35,542 nucleotides of DNA from Gluconacetobacter johannae (GCF_014174305.1 NZ_JABEQH010000029.1:1-35542), one strand, 5' to 3'; counted from the first letter of the stretch, positions 1-8,379 are shown. The notes: generated by a model from the letters alone, not told the origin. Made by a program: numbers and translations.

Positions 1-243
1 CGTCGTCGAGACCGCGTCCACCGTCTCGGCCCGCAGTTCCTCGGCCAGCTGCTTCAGCTGCTCCACCGACAGGTTCCGCAGGTCCGCCGGATAGGCCACC
101 CGGTCCAGCAATGGAAAACGCCCGTGCGTCGGAACCGATGCCGTACGCGCGCTTCCCGTCGGCTGCCCCTCTGACTTCTGCCGGGTGCGGCCGGTCACGA
201 CGCCGGTGGGGCCGGCGGGCGGGGTGGGGTTCGGTTGATCCAT
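1..243 (-). CDS. dxs: 1-deoxy-D-xylulose-5-phosphate synthase, N-terminal fragment
   Basis: Reading from an ATG at 243 back to the window edge gives 81 codons with no stop, so the gene continues outside the window. After a low-complexity, Pro/Thr-rich first 40 residues comes [19 protein letters not shown], then a stretch ending [15 protein letters not shown]. This is the conserved start of DXS, just before the family's GGHLG segment. DXS is the thiamine-diphosphate enzyme that condenses pyruvate with glyceraldehyde-3-phosphate, the first step of the MEP isoprenoid pathway. It lies divergent from hpnH, as expected where isoprenoid supply and hopanoid synthesis genes cluster. The 40-residue extension before the conserved part is longer than in many DXS proteins, so a later start is possible, but no better Met is seen in frame. 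Confidence 0.85.
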   Translation of the reverse strand, partial: MDQPNPTPPAGPTGVVTGRTRQKSEGQPTGSARTASVPTHGRFPLLDRVAYPADLRNLSVEQLKQLAEELRAETVDAVSTT

Positions 244-641
244 GGCGACGACGTCCATTGTGATTTGCCGGGATATCGCCCGGGGGCGGGCGGATCCTGG
301 TCCGGTTTGTATGTGACGTTTCCCGAGCCGGACACTCGTAACGCCCCTGGGTCTGTTACGGTTCGGGATTTACTCCCGCGCCGGAAGCAAGGACAGACAC
401 TCCCCTGACAGGTGTGGTGATTAGGGCACAGTGCACGCGATGGGAATTGAGTATAAGACCCGACTTGTCCTATACCCCCCGGAACGGGATCGCGTGGCGT
501 AACATGTCCGCAACCTCGATATGTCTTTCGCGCACGGCTTGGAGCCGGCGGGGTTGTTAACTGTCGTACGGACGTGTCCATAATAAGGCCACTCGATTGG
601 AAGAAGGCCGGCGATCACGCCGGCGCAGGAGCAGAGGTTTC
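244..641. promoter_or_regulatory. Divergent dxs/hpnH intergenic region
   Basis: This 398-bp gap separates the dxs start from the hpnH start and must carry promoters for both. It is visibly richer in A+T than its surroundings, especially at 440-590. I see no convincing gene in it. Two weak sigma70-like candidates point toward hpnH: TTGAGT at 447-452 with TATACC at 471-476 (18-bp spacer), and TTGTTA at 554-559 with CATAAT at 579-584 (19-bp spacer). Neither is a strong match and no dxs promoter stands out. The hpnH 5' leader ends in a hairpin just before the ribosome binding site. Confidence 0.4.
607..624 (+). other. Hairpin in the hpnH leader, directly before the ribosome binding site
   Basis: GCCGGCG (607-613) and CGCCGGC (618-624) form a perfect 7-bp stem closed by the four bases ATCA. 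It ends two bases before the Shine-Dalgarno AGGAG (627-631) of hpnH. There is no T tract, so it is not an intrinsic terminator. A stable stem here could slow ribosome access or protect the 5' end of the message; that role is inference. Confidence 0.45.
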
Positions 642-1826
642 ATGGCCGTTCCTATTATGCAGGCTGTCAGGGTTGGTGCTTACGTCGTGAAGCAGCACGT
701 GACGGGCCGGAAGCGTTATCCGCTTGTTCTGATGCTCGAACCGTTGTTCAGGTGCAACCTGGCCTGCGCGGGATGCGGCAAGATCGACTATCCGGCGCAG
801 ATCCTGAACCAGCGCATGAGCGTGCAGGAATGCCTCGACGCGGATACCGAGGCCGGCGCCCCCGTCATCGCCGTCGCGGGGGGCGAGCCCCTGCTGCACA
901 AGGAAATGCCCGAGATCGTCCGGGGGCTGATCGCGCGCAAGAAGTACGTCTATCTCTGCACCAACGCCCTTCTTCTTGAAAAGAAGATGGACGATTACGA
1001 GCCTTCGCCCTTCTTCTCGTGGGACGTGCATCTGGACGGCGACCAGGACATGCATGATGCCTCGGTCTGCCAGGATGGCGTGTACGAACGCGCCGTGGCC
1101 GCGATCAAGAAGGCCAAGGCCCGCGGCTTCCGCCTGTCGATCAACTGCACGGTGTTCGACGGTACCGACCCCAAGCGCCTCGCCGCCTTCTTCGACGAGG
1201 TCATGGCCATGGGCGTGGACGGCATCATGACCGCGCCGGGCTATGCCTACGAGCGCGCGCCCGACCAGGCGCACTTCCTGAACCGCCAGAAGACGAAGCA
1301 GCTGTTCCGCGACGTCTTCCGCCTGGGCAAGGGCAAGAAGTGGCGCTTCACGCAATCGCCGCTGTTCCTGAACTTCCTTGCCGGGAACGAGGAATATCAT
1401 TGCACGCCGTGGGGCAAGCCCCTGCGTAACGTCTTCGGGTGGCAGCGTCCGTGCTACCTGCTCGGCGAAGGGTACGCCAAGACCTTCAACGAGCTGATGG
1501 AAGACACGAAGTGGGATGACTACGGCACCGGCAACTATGAAAAATGCGCCGACTGCATGGTCCATTCCGGATACGAATCGACGGCGGTGATGGATGCGGT
1601 GCGCCGTCCGTGGCACATCGCCAAGGTCGCCCTGTTCGGGCCGGAGACCGAGAAGCCGATGGCGCCCGAGATCTCGCTGGCCAACCAGCGTCCGGCCGAA
1701 TACGTCTTCACCCAGCATGTCGATGCGCGCATGGCCGAACTCGCGGCCGCCAAGAAGCCGGCCAAGCCGCCGCGCGTCACGGTCGTCGACACCCCGGCGG
1801 TCGAGGCCGCCGACGCCGCGGACTAG
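642..1826 (+). CDS. hpnH: Adenosyl-hopene transferase HpnH (radical SAM)
   Basis: HpnH joins the 5'-deoxyadenosyl group of S-adenosylmethionine to diploptene, the step that starts the extended side chain of C35 hopanoids. The 394-residue protein starts MAVPIMQAVRVGAYVVKQH. Near residue 45 it has the radical SAM cluster motif CNLACAGC (CxxxCxxC), followed by AVAGGEPLL, the usual GGEP element. The C-terminal part holds more conserved Cys (around CTPWGKP, RPCYLLGEG and KCADCMVHSG), typical of the HpnH family. I placed the start at the ATG 11 bases after AGGAG rather than at a TTG 15 codons upstream, because family proteins begin MAVP. A strong terminator follows. Its neighbour dxs supplies the isoprenoid building blocks. 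The C-terminal tail is Lys/Ala/Pro-rich and looks variable. Confidence 0.93.
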   Translation: MAVPIMQAVRVGAYVVKQHVTGRKRYPLVLMLEPLFRCNLACAGCGKIDYPAQILNQRMSVQECLDADTEAGAPVIAVAGGEPLLHKEMPEIVRGLIARKKYVYLCTNALLLEKKMDDYEPSPFFSWDVHLDGDQDMHDASVCQDGVYERAVAAIKKAKARGFRLSINCTVFDGTDPKRLAAFFDEVMAMGVDGIMTAPGYAYERAPDQAHFLNRQKTKQLFRDVFRLGKGKKWRFTQSPLFLNFLAGNEEYHCTPWGKPLRNVFGWQRPCYLLGEGYAKTFNELMEDTKWDDYGTGNYEKCADCMVHSGYESTAVMDAVRRPWHIAKVALFGPETEKPMAPEISLANQRPAEYVFTQHVDARMAELAAAKKPAKPPRVTVVDTPAVEAADAAD

Positions 1827-1853
1827 AGACCGGCAAGGACGGATGAACGATGG

Positions 1854-1881
1854 AATGGCGGGACCTGGTTCCCGCCATTTT
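1854..1881 (+). terminator. Intrinsic terminator after hpnH
   Basis: AATGGCGGGA (1854-1863) and TCCCGCCATT (1870-1879) form a perfect 10-bp stem with a 6-base loop, running into TTTT (1878-1881). It lies 27 bp after the hpnH stop and makes hpnH a likely monocistronic unit. Confidence 0.8.
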
Positions 1882-1961
1882 CATGTCTGCCTTCCGGCCT
1901 GGGGCCTTTCGCCCGGGGTGGATTTGCGCCGGGGGCGCGTTGATCTAGGATCGCGGCCATC

Positions 1962-3251
1962 ATGATCGTGCCGTTTCTCATCATTTTCTTTCTTGTCATC
2001 CTCAATGGCGTGTTCGCCATGGGGGAGCTGGCGCTGATCTCGGCCCGCCCGGCGCGTCTGGCGGTGCTGCAGCGCAAGGGGGTCAAGGGCGCCGAGCGGG
2101 CGTTGCGCCTGGCCGGGGATCCGCAGAGTTTCCTGCCCACGGTGCAGGTCGGCATCACCCTGGTGTCGATCCTGGAAGGCACGTTCGGCGGCACGCGGAT
2201 CGAGGCGTACCTGACGCCGTGGCTGGCCCGCTTCGCCCTGCTGCGCCCGTTCGCCGCCGAACTGTCGATGGCGGTGGTGGTGGTGGCGATCACGTCGCTG
2301 ATGCTGGTGCTGGGCGAACTGGTGCCCAAGCAGCTTGCGCTGCGTCATCCCGAAACCATCGCGGCGCGTCTGTCCCTGCCGCTGGAGGGGCTGGCCCTGC
2401 TGACCCGCCCGGTGGTCTGGCTGCTGGGCCATTCCTCGGGGCTGGTCCTGCGGCTGATGGGCGCGGGCACGATGACGCGCGAGGCCCTGACCGAAGAGGA
2501 ACTGAAGGCCTATATCGCCGAGGGCGCCCAGTCCGGCGTGCTGGAGCAGGAGGAGCGCGACATGATCGAGCGCCTGCTGCGCCTGGCCGACAGGCCGGTG
2601 CGCGCCATCATGACCCCGCGCAACGAACTGTTCTGGATCGAGCGGGGGGCCAGCCGCGAGGAGCTGCGCCGCGTGCTGCGTACCACGGCGCATACGCGCA
2701 TCGTGGTGTGCGACGGCGGCGTCGACAATCCGGTCGGCGTCATCCTGGCCAAGGACATGCTGGACCGCATGCTGGACGGCAAGCCGGTCTCGATCGAATC
2801 GGGCCTCCGCAAGCCGGTGGTGGTGCCGGACACGATCTCGGCCTTCGACATGGTCGAACGGATGCGTTCGGTTTCCATGGGCATCGCCCTGGTGCTGGAC
2901 GAGTACGGGTCGTTCGAGGGGATCGTCACCGCATCGGACCTGTTCGCCGCCATCGTGGGCGAACATCACGAGCCCGGCAGCACGCCCAAGCGGCTGCTGA
3001 CACAGGAGGACGTGCTGATCCTGGACGGATTCATGCCCGCCGACGAGGTCAAGGACCGGCTGGGCCTGGCGGACCTGCCGCAGGAAGGCAGCTACCACAC
3101 GCTGGGCGGGCTGATCCTGGCGCTGCTGCGCCGGGTGCCGGCGGCCGGCGACAAGGTCGTGTTCTCGGGCTGGCTGTTCGAGGTGATGGAAACCGAACAG
3201 CGCCGCGTGGTGAAGGTGCGGGCCAGTCGCCAGATCCTGGCCGAAAACTGA
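1962..3251 (+). CDS. CNNM/CorC/HlyC-family membrane protein with CBS domains
   Basis: This 429-residue protein has the three-part build of the UPF0053/HlyC-CorC family. An N-terminal DUF21 (CNNM) membrane domain covers about residues 1-180, with hydrophobic segments at 1-20, about 105-125 and 145-170 and the signature GELVPKQLALRHPE. A CBS pair follows at about 205-330 (RAIMTPRNELFWI ... VLDEYGSFEGIVT). A CorC_HlyC domain ends the protein at about 345-425. Members act in Mg2+/Co2+ efflux or homeostasis; some were named haemolysins on thin evidence. The ATG has a modest AGGA 11 bp upstream. The gene stands alone between the hpnH terminator and a long palindromic element whose first base is the last base of its stop codon. 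The exact substrate cannot be told from sequence. Confidence 0.88.
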   Translation: MIVPFLIIFFLVILNGVFAMGELALISARPARLAVLQRKGVKGAERALRLAGDPQSFLPTVQVGITLVSILEGTFGGTRIEAYLTPWLARFALLRPFAAELSMAVVVVAITSLMLVLGELVPKQLALRHPETIAARLSLPLEGLALLTRPVVWLLGHSSGLVLRLMGAGTMTREALTEEELKAYIAEGAQSGVLEQEERDMIERLLRLADRPVRAIMTPRNELFWIERGASREELRRVLRTTAHTRIVVCDGGVDNPVGVILAKDMLDRMLDGKPVSIESGLRKPVVVPDTISAFDMVERMRSVSMGIALVLDEYGSFEGIVTASDLFAAIVGEHHEPGSTPKRLLTQEDVLILDGFMPADEVKDRLGLADLPQEGSYHTLGGLILALLRRVPAAGDKVVFSGWLFEVMETEQRRVVKVRASRQILAEN

Positions 3252-3414
3252 AAATCCGGCTGGAGACGCGGTTTGCCGGCGATCCGACGCGCTTTTCCTG
3301 TGCTTCGATGCTCACGGCCATCAAGGCCGCTCCGCTTCGATGCTCGGAAAAACACGCCGGGCGCGCCGCGTGGCGGCGCTCTCGCTCGGCAAACCGCGTC
3401 TCCAGCCGGATTTT
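3251..3414. repeat. Long imperfect palindrome with 28-bp perfect arms
   Basis: Bases 3251-3278 and 3387-3414 are exact reverse complements (28 of 28). The 108 bp between the arms holds further pairing: GCGCTTTTCC near 3289 against GGAAAAACACGC near 3347, and GGCC-atcaa-GGCC near 3318. The word GCTTCGATGCTC occurs twice inside, near 3302 and 3333. The element fills the gap between two convergent genes, starting on the last base of the stop codon of the CorC-like gene. It could serve as a bidirectional terminator or be a dispersed palindromic (REP- or MITE-like) element. No second copy was seen in this window. Confidence 0.75.
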
Positions 3415-3425
3415 AGGTGGCTTCC

Positions 3426-3440
3426 AGGGGCAACGCCCCT
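3426..3440. other. Short hairpin after the lytic transglycosylase gene
   Basis: AGGGGC-AAC-GCCCCT is a perfect 6-bp stem with a 3-base loop, flanked by further partial pairing (CC before, GG after). It sits 28 bp beyond the stop of the minus-strand transglycosylase gene and could help end its transcript. No T tract follows on that strand. Confidence 0.4.
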
Positions 3441-3467
3441 TGGCTCCTGCCGCTTGGCCCGGAGGGA

Positions 3468-5438
3468 TCAGTGCAGGGTGTGGAAATGATGTCCGGCCAG
3501 GTCGCGTTCGGCGGCGAAGGCCGGCCATTCGCCGTGGGCCAGGGTGTCCAGCGACGGGGTGGGCAGGCCCAGCCGGTCGGCATAGATCCACAGATAGGTG
3601 AAGGCGCGGTGGACATAGTCCCGCGTTTCCGGATTGGGCAGGCTCTCGATGAACAGCAGCGGGTCGTCGCCGCAATCGTTCAGGGCGTCCTGGCGCGAGA
3701 TGGCGGACGGCCCGGCGTTGTAGCTGGCCAGCATGCGGATCATGTCGCCGCCCGGCGTCCGCCGGCCGGCATTATGCTGTTCGGTCAGATGCGCCAGATA
3801 GAGGACGTAAAGCTGCCCGATCTCCAGGTTCAGGGCCGGGTCATGCAGCAGCGCCGGGGCGGCCGCGTATTGCCGCGCGCGTCCGGTCACGAATCCGGCG
3901 GTCACCGGCATGATCTGCAACAGCCCGTGCGCGCCGGCCCCCGAGACCGCGCCGCTGTCGAAATTCGATTCCAGCCGTGTCAGCGCATAGACCAGCGCCG
4001 GGTCGATCCTGAAGCCGTGGCTGGGGGCGAGATGGGGCGTGGGGAAGCGGGCCTGCGTGGTCGGCGGGGTCGCGCCGCGCGCCAGCAGCAGGGCGGATAG
4101 CTGGTCGGACAGGTCCTTCAGCCCGGCGGCGTCGGCCACCAGTTGGATCGAGCGGCAGAGCGCCGCGTCCCCCTGCACGTCGGGCCACAGGCGGCGCAGG
4201 GCGGCTTCCGCCCGTCCGGTTTCGCCGACCTGGAGCAGGGCGAAGGCCCTGCGGCCGGCCGGCGTGGCGGCGACGGCCTCGACGTCGATTTCACCCAGGA
4301 CCGGCGCGCCGGCCACCAGCAGCGTCCGGTCGGCGGCCAGCGTCGCGCCGTCGGGCAGGTGGCCCTCGGTGGCGGCGGGCCGGGCCGGACGCTGGCCCAG
4401 CATCTGGGCGGCCAGCAGGCCGTAGAAGGTGTGCGGCGCGGCCGCGGCGCGGTGCAGCCACGGCCGGAAGGCCGCGATGTCGCCGGTGTCGCGGTGCGCC
4501 CGCGCGGCCCAGAAGGCGGCGCCGGCGCGAATGCCGGCCGGGGTCAGTTCGGCGCGCGACGCGGCCTCGAACAGCGATTCGGCGATGTCGGGCCGTCCGC
4601 GCCGCCAGGCAGCCAGGCCGGCGACATACCCCGCCAGGCCGATCCGGCCGGCGGACTGGGTGAAGGCGTCCTGGCCGGTACGCAGGGCGAAGGCGGTCTC
4701 GCCCGCGCTGAACATCGCCATCGCGACCTCGGCGCGCAGTTGCGCCGCGTACAGGTCGCTCATGCCGGGGGTGATCTTGATGAGGTGCAGGGCGCTGCGC
4801 GCGCCCTTCAGCCCTTGCTCGGCGCGTTCGTGGACGGTGCGGTCCAGCAGGGCGCTGCGGGTGAAGGCGCGGCTGGCCGGGTCGTCTTCCTCGGGCGCGC
4901 GGCCGGGCGCGGCCTCGGCGCCGGGGGCCAGGGCCACGGCGGCCGGGCCTGGCGGCACGCTGCCGCGCGGCGACAGGCCGGCCAGCAGCGCATGGATCGC
5001 CGGGGCATCCGCCAGGGTGGAAAATGTCCGCAGCCACAGGCGCAACTGGCCCGGTGTGGGATGATAGGCGGGGTTCAGGTAGCGATCGGCCAGGATGTCG
5101 GCCAGCAGGGTATCGTCCGGCAGGGAGGCGGTCTCGCGGATCGCGGCGTCGAACGCCCCGGCCCGCTGCAGGCCGAAGATCCGGCGGACGCGGTGTGCGA
5201 CGTCGGGGGGCAGCGGCTGGGCCAGCCCGACCGCCCCGCCGCCCGGGGGGGCGATCCGTGGCATGGCCAGGGCCGTTTCCTCGTTCCGCTCGCCCGGGCC
5301 GGACGGTCTTCCGTCGGGGGTCTGGGCGTTGGCGCTCGGGCTACGCAGCGGAACCATCGCTGCGCCTGCCAGAAATGCGGCGCCGGCCAGGAAGGCCCGA
5401 ACCGCGAACTGGGGGGGGGTATGTGTTGTCCCTCGCAT
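3468..5438 (-). CDS. slt: Soluble lytic murein transglycosylase (Slt70-like)
   Basis: The 656-residue protein starts with an export signal: FAVRAFLAGAAFLAGAA as the hydrophobic core and ANA just before QTPDG as a likely cleavage site. A long alpha-helical superhelical region (about 90-470) leads to a C-terminal SLT domain (about 490-620). The catalytic Glu lies in TRLESNFDSGAVSG, followed by the GLLQIMP element and the AGPSAI stretch near MLASYNAG. These enzymes cut the MurNAc-GlcNAc bond of peptidoglycan without water, leaving 1,6-anhydro ends, in the periplasm. The uracil-DNA glycosylase gene lies upstream on the same strand, 205 bp away. A run of nine G (5411-5419, C on the coding strand) falls within the first ten codons and could slip. 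Confidence 0.9.
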   Translation of the reverse strand: MRGTTHTPPQFAVRAFLAGAAFLAGAAMVPLRSPSANAQTPDGRPSGPGERNEETALAMPRIAPPGGGAVGLAQPLPPDVAHRVRRIFGLQRAGAFDAAIRETASLPDDTLLADILADRYLNPAYHPTPGQLRLWLRTFSTLADAPAIHALLAGLSPRGSVPPGPAAVALAPGAEAAPGRAPEEDDPASRAFTRSALLDRTVHERAEQGLKGARSALHLIKITPGMSDLYAAQLRAEVAMAMFSAGETAFALRTGQDAFTQSAGRIGLAGYVAGLAAWRRGRPDIAESLFEAASRAELTPAGIRAGAAFWAARAHRDTGDIAAFRPWLHRAAAAPHTFYGLLAAQMLGQRPARPAATEGHLPDGATLAADRTLLVAGAPVLGEIDVEAVAATPAGRRAFALLQVGETGRAEAALRRLWPDVQGDAALCRSIQLVADAAGLKDLSDQLSALLLARGATPPTTQARFPTPHLAPSHGFRIDPALVYALTRLESNFDSGAVSGAGAHGLLQIMPVTAGFVTGRARQYAAAPALLHDPALNLEIGQLYVLYLAHLTEQHNAGRRTPGGDMIRMLASYNAGPSAISRQDALNDCGDDPLLFIESLPNPETRDYVHRAFTYLWIYADRLGLPTPSLDTLAHGEWPAFAAERDLAGHHFHTLH

Positions 5439-5643
5439 GGTCGGGGGGCGTCTAAGGGGTTATCGCGGGAAAGGCAACCCTTATGATCGGGCACCTGGAA
5501 ATACGCACGCAGAACAGTTGGGTAAACGGGGCTAAAAACGGCCTGTTAGCGGTGGGTCCCGACGGGTGAATAAATCGTGTGTTGTGATGGTATGGCCACA
5601 GTTCGAACACAATTCGCGCCGTGTTCGCATCTTACTGTTACAT
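5439..5643 (-). promoter_or_regulatory. Gap upstream of the transglycosylase gene
   Basis: These 205 bp lie between the stop of the uracil-DNA glycosylase gene and the start of slt and are locally A+T-rich at 5520-5645. CGAACAC (5604-5610) and GTGTTCG (5621-5627) form a 7-bp inverted repeat with a 10-base loop, which could be a weak hairpin or a protein-binding site. No clear promoter hexamers were found. Confidence 0.3.
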
Positions 5644-6480
5644 TTACGTATCCGGGTCCGCATCCAGTGTTGTGCGTAGCAACAAAAGGTCTTTCCATGC
5701 GTCGCGCCGGGCGGCGGGACTGGCCCCCAACTGGGAGGGATGGCGCATCGGCAGGGCAGGCAGGGGCTGCGCCCGGCCGGGGATCGTGATGTCGCGCCAG
5801 CGTCCCCGCAGCCGGGCGATGCCCCCCTGTTCGCCGGTCAGCAGCCTGGCCGGCATGTTGCCCATCAGGACCACCCGTCGGGGGGCGGCCAGCACGATCA
5901 GGCGATGCAGGAACGGTTCGCAGATCCGCAGTTCGGCGGGCGAGGGCGGACGCTCGCCGGGGGGGCGCCACGGAATGACCGGGGCCAGCAGCAGGTCGTC
6001 GCGCCGCAGCCCGATGCTGGCCAGCATGCGGTCCAGCATCTGTCCCGGCGGCCCGGCGAAGGGGGCGCCGCCCCGGTCTTCGGTCGCGTCGGGTGGCTCG
6101 CCGATCAGCAACAGGCCGGACCCGGCCCGCCCGGCGGGGGCGATGGTATGGGTGGCGGTCTCGCGCAGGGCGCAGCCATCGAAGGCGGCCAGGGCGGCGT
6201 GCAGTTCGGCGATCGACGATGCGGCCTCGGCCACCTGGCGGGCGCGCAGGACCGCGCGGTCGATCAGCGTCAGGCCGTCGTCCGGCTCGGCCGGTCCGCG
6301 CGGGGACACGGCCCCGGAGGGGGAAGCCTGACGCGTGGGGGCTGCAGCGTTCCGGGACGGGGAGGCCGCGCGTGCCGGTGGCGGCTGAACAGGGGCCAGG
6401 CGATCGGTCGGGTCGTCGTCCAGCGCGGCATCCGCCCCCCAGTCCACATAAAGGCGCAGCAGGGCGAGGGCATCCATCAT
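5644..6480 (-). CDS. Uracil-DNA glycosylase, family 4-like
   Basis: The protein (about 278 residues from the chosen start) removes uracil from DNA as the first step of base excision repair. It carries GEPPDATEDRGGAPFAGPPG, which matches family 4 motif A (GEAPG..ED..G.PFVG..G), then VIPWRPPGERPPS and a C-terminal HPSQL with ARRDAWKDLL. Family 4 enzymes hold a [4Fe-4S] cluster. Here Cys is seen in FDGCALRETAT and RICEPFLHRL, at positions where alphaproteobacterial members have cluster ligands. I chose ATG 6480 (or its neighbour 6477, MDALALLRLYVDWGADAAL), where related proteins begin; ATG 6537 is an alternative and neither has a good ribosome site. The motif A Gly after Pro is Asp here (PPD), and motif C differs from the usual HPAYLLR, so activity may differ. 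Confidence 0.82.
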   Translation of the reverse strand: MMDALALLRLYVDWGADAALDDDPTDRLAPVQPPPARAASPSRNAAAPTRQASPSGAVSPRGPAEPDDGLTLIDRAVLRARQVAEAASSIAELHAALAAFDGCALRETATHTIAPAGRAGSGLLLIGEPPDATEDRGGAPFAGPPGQMLDRMLASIGLRRDDLLLAPVIPWRPPGERPPSPAELRICEPFLHRLIVLAAPRRVVLMGNMPARLLTGEQGGIARLRGRWRDITIPGRAQPLPALPMRHPSQLGASPAARRDAWKDLLLLRTTLDADPDT

Positions 6481-6583
6481 CCGGTCGGTGCGGCCTTGTC
6501 CGTAAAACGAGTAGGGCCGATGGGCGTGGGGATCCATCGGCAGGGTTTGGCAGTTTACCCGACGCAGGGTAGGGTTCGCCATC

Positions 6584-8371
6584 ATGCAGTGTTTCCGCGT
6601 CGTGTGCACCTCCGTGCTTGCCGTCACCGTTTCAATGGCCGCGTGCCTGCCGGACCACAGGGCCGGGGCAACGCCGGTCGCCGCGACCGGTGCGGCGGCC
6701 GCGCAGCCGCCGGGTCTGGCGGGGGCGGTCCTGGTCGCGACCGTCGCGGCCCTGGAAGGCGACAACCACGCCGCCGGCCAGGCCTTTCGCGACGCCGCGC
6801 GGCTGGATCCGTCGCGTCCGAACCTGCTGCACCAGGCTTTCCTCTACAGCGCCCTGGCCGGGGACGACGCCGCCAGCCAACTGGCCACCCGGTTGCCGGG
6901 GCAGGCCATGGCCGAACTGGTGATGGGTGACGATGCGATCCTGGCCGGCCGGTGGGGGGAGGCGAAGGCCCATTACGGACGCGCGCCGCAGGACGCGATG
7001 CTGGCCATGCTGCGGCCGTTGCTGGAGGCCTGGAGCCTGGCGGGCGAGGGGCAGGTCGACGCGGCGCTGTCCGTCCTGGCCCCCTGGACCGGCGCGAATG
7101 CGACCGGGGCGGATAGCCGGGGCGGCTATTACGCGATCCATGCCGCGCTGATCGCCGAGGCGGCGGGGCAGCGGCAGCGTGCCGACGGGCTTTATCGCAT
7201 CGCCCTGGCCCTGTCGCCGGGGCATGATGTGTTCACCACCCGCGCCCTGGGCCACTGGCTGGTTGGGCAGGGGCGCCGGGACGAGGCGGTCGGGATGGCC
7301 GACAGGCTGGTTGCCGCCCTGCCGGGCCTGTCCCTGGCGCGCGGCGGCATCATCACGTCATTCGCCCGCCCGCCCGCGGCGACGCCGCGACAGGGGGTGG
7401 CGCAGGCCTATTTCTTCCTGTCCGCGCTGATCGGCCAGCAGGCGGCGCGCCTGGCGGATCCGTCGGGCCGGCCGGCCCACGACGAGGGCATGCGCGATAT
7501 CCAGATGCTGCTGCTGCGGTTCGCCCTGGCGCTGGACCCCGGTTGCGGACAGGGGCGGCTGATGCTGTCGTCGTTGCAGTCCGATGCCGGGCAGCCGGCC
7601 CTGGCGCGCGAGACGATTGGCCAGGCGGCCCCCGGCGACCCGCTTTCGACCCTTATCAACCTGCAGCAGGCGCGGCTGGATGCCGCGACCGGTCACCTGG
7701 CCGACGCGCAGCAGATCCTGACGCGCCTGGCCCGCGAATACCCCGATCAGCCGCAGATCTGGCAGATGCTGGGCAATCTGTATTCCGGACGGCAGGACTG
7801 GAATGCCGCGATTACCGCGTTCGACCGGGCCGTCGCCGTTTCGGGCCGTCTGGCCGGGGACGGCTGGACGCTGCTGTTCGAGCGCGCCGTCGCCTACGAC
7901 CGGTCGGGCCGGTGGCCGCAGGCCCAGGCCGATCTGCAGCGCGCGCTGGACCTTGCCCCCAACGAGGCCATGTTGCTGAATTATCTGGGCTATTCCCTGG
8001 TCGAGCGGGGACAGGATCTGCCGAAGGCCGAGGCGCTGCTGCGCCGGGCGGTGGCGATCGCGCCCGGTGACGCGGCGATTCGCGACAGCCTGGGCTGGGC
8101 GCTGGTGCGGCAGGGGCACATCGCCGACGGGCTGGGGCTTCTGGAACGCGCCGCCGAGCAGACGCCCGAGGACCCGGCGGTGAATTATCATCTGGGGGTC
8201 GCCTACTGGCAGTCGGGCCGCCCGCGCGAGGCGGTCAGCCAGTGGCACATGGCCGAATTGCTGCCCGCCGAGGCGTCGGACGCGCAAAAGATCCATGCCG
8301 CCCTTGCCGATGCCGCCCGATCCGGCCACGAAGAGGCGCTCGGCCAGCAGAGCGGCCAGAAGAAGGACTGA
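6584..8371 (+). CDS. TPR-repeat lipoprotein
   Basis: This 595-residue protein begins MQCFRVVCTSVLAVTVSMAAC, a lipoprotein-type signal with Cys21 as the likely lipidated residue (-3 Met is slightly unusual). Much of the rest is helical tetratricopeptide repeats. They are clearest at about 370-570, for example WQMLGNLYSGRQDWNAAITA, LLNYLGYSLVERGQDLPKAE, IRDSLGWALVRQGHIADGLG and VNYHLGVAYWQSGRPREAVS. TPR arrays mediate protein-protein contacts, and this layout resembles outer-membrane-anchored assembly factors. The stop lies 8 bp before the ispE start, so the two are probably cotranscribed. That pairing with an isoprenoid enzyme is likely positional rather than functional. No partner can be named from sequence. 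Confidence 0.8.
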   Translation: MQCFRVVCTSVLAVTVSMAACLPDHRAGATPVAATGAAAAQPPGLAGAVLVATVAALEGDNHAAGQAFRDAARLDPSRPNLLHQAFLYSALAGDDAASQLATRLPGQAMAELVMGDDAILAGRWGEAKAHYGRAPQDAMLAMLRPLLEAWSLAGEGQVDAALSVLAPWTGANATGADSRGGYYAIHAALIAEAAGQRQRADGLYRIALALSPGHDVFTTRALGHWLVGQGRRDEAVGMADRLVAALPGLSLARGGIITSFARPPAATPRQGVAQAYFFLSALIGQQAARLADPSGRPAHDEGMRDIQMLLLRFALALDPGCGQGRLMLSSLQSDAGQPALARETIGQAAPGDPLSTLINLQQARLDAATGHLADAQQILTRLAREYPDQPQIWQMLGNLYSGRQDWNAAITAFDRAVAVSGRLAGDGWTLLFERAVAYDRSGRWPQAQADLQRALDLAPNEAMLLNYLGYSLVERGQDLPKAEALLRRAVAIAPGDAAIRDSLGWALVRQGHIADGLGLLERAAEQTPEDPAVNYHLGVAYWQSGRPREAVSQWHMAELLPAEASDAQKIHAALADAARSGHEEALGQQSGQKKD

Positions 8372-8379
8372 CCATCGTC

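Noticed and set aside
615-1718. Long open frame on the minus strand over hpnH
   Set aside because: It is a shadow of the real gene in GC-rich DNA: Arg/Ala/Gly/His-rich, no domain, opposite to a clearly conserved radical SAM protein.
3251-3414. Insertion sequence or transposon remnant
   Set aside because: Inverted arms are present, but no transposase fragment and no target duplication was seen.
4143-5486. 447-codon plus-strand open frame over the lytic transglycosylase gene
   Set aside because: Low-complexity Gly/Arg/Gln-rich translation with no motif; the minus-strand product has signal peptide and SLT domain.
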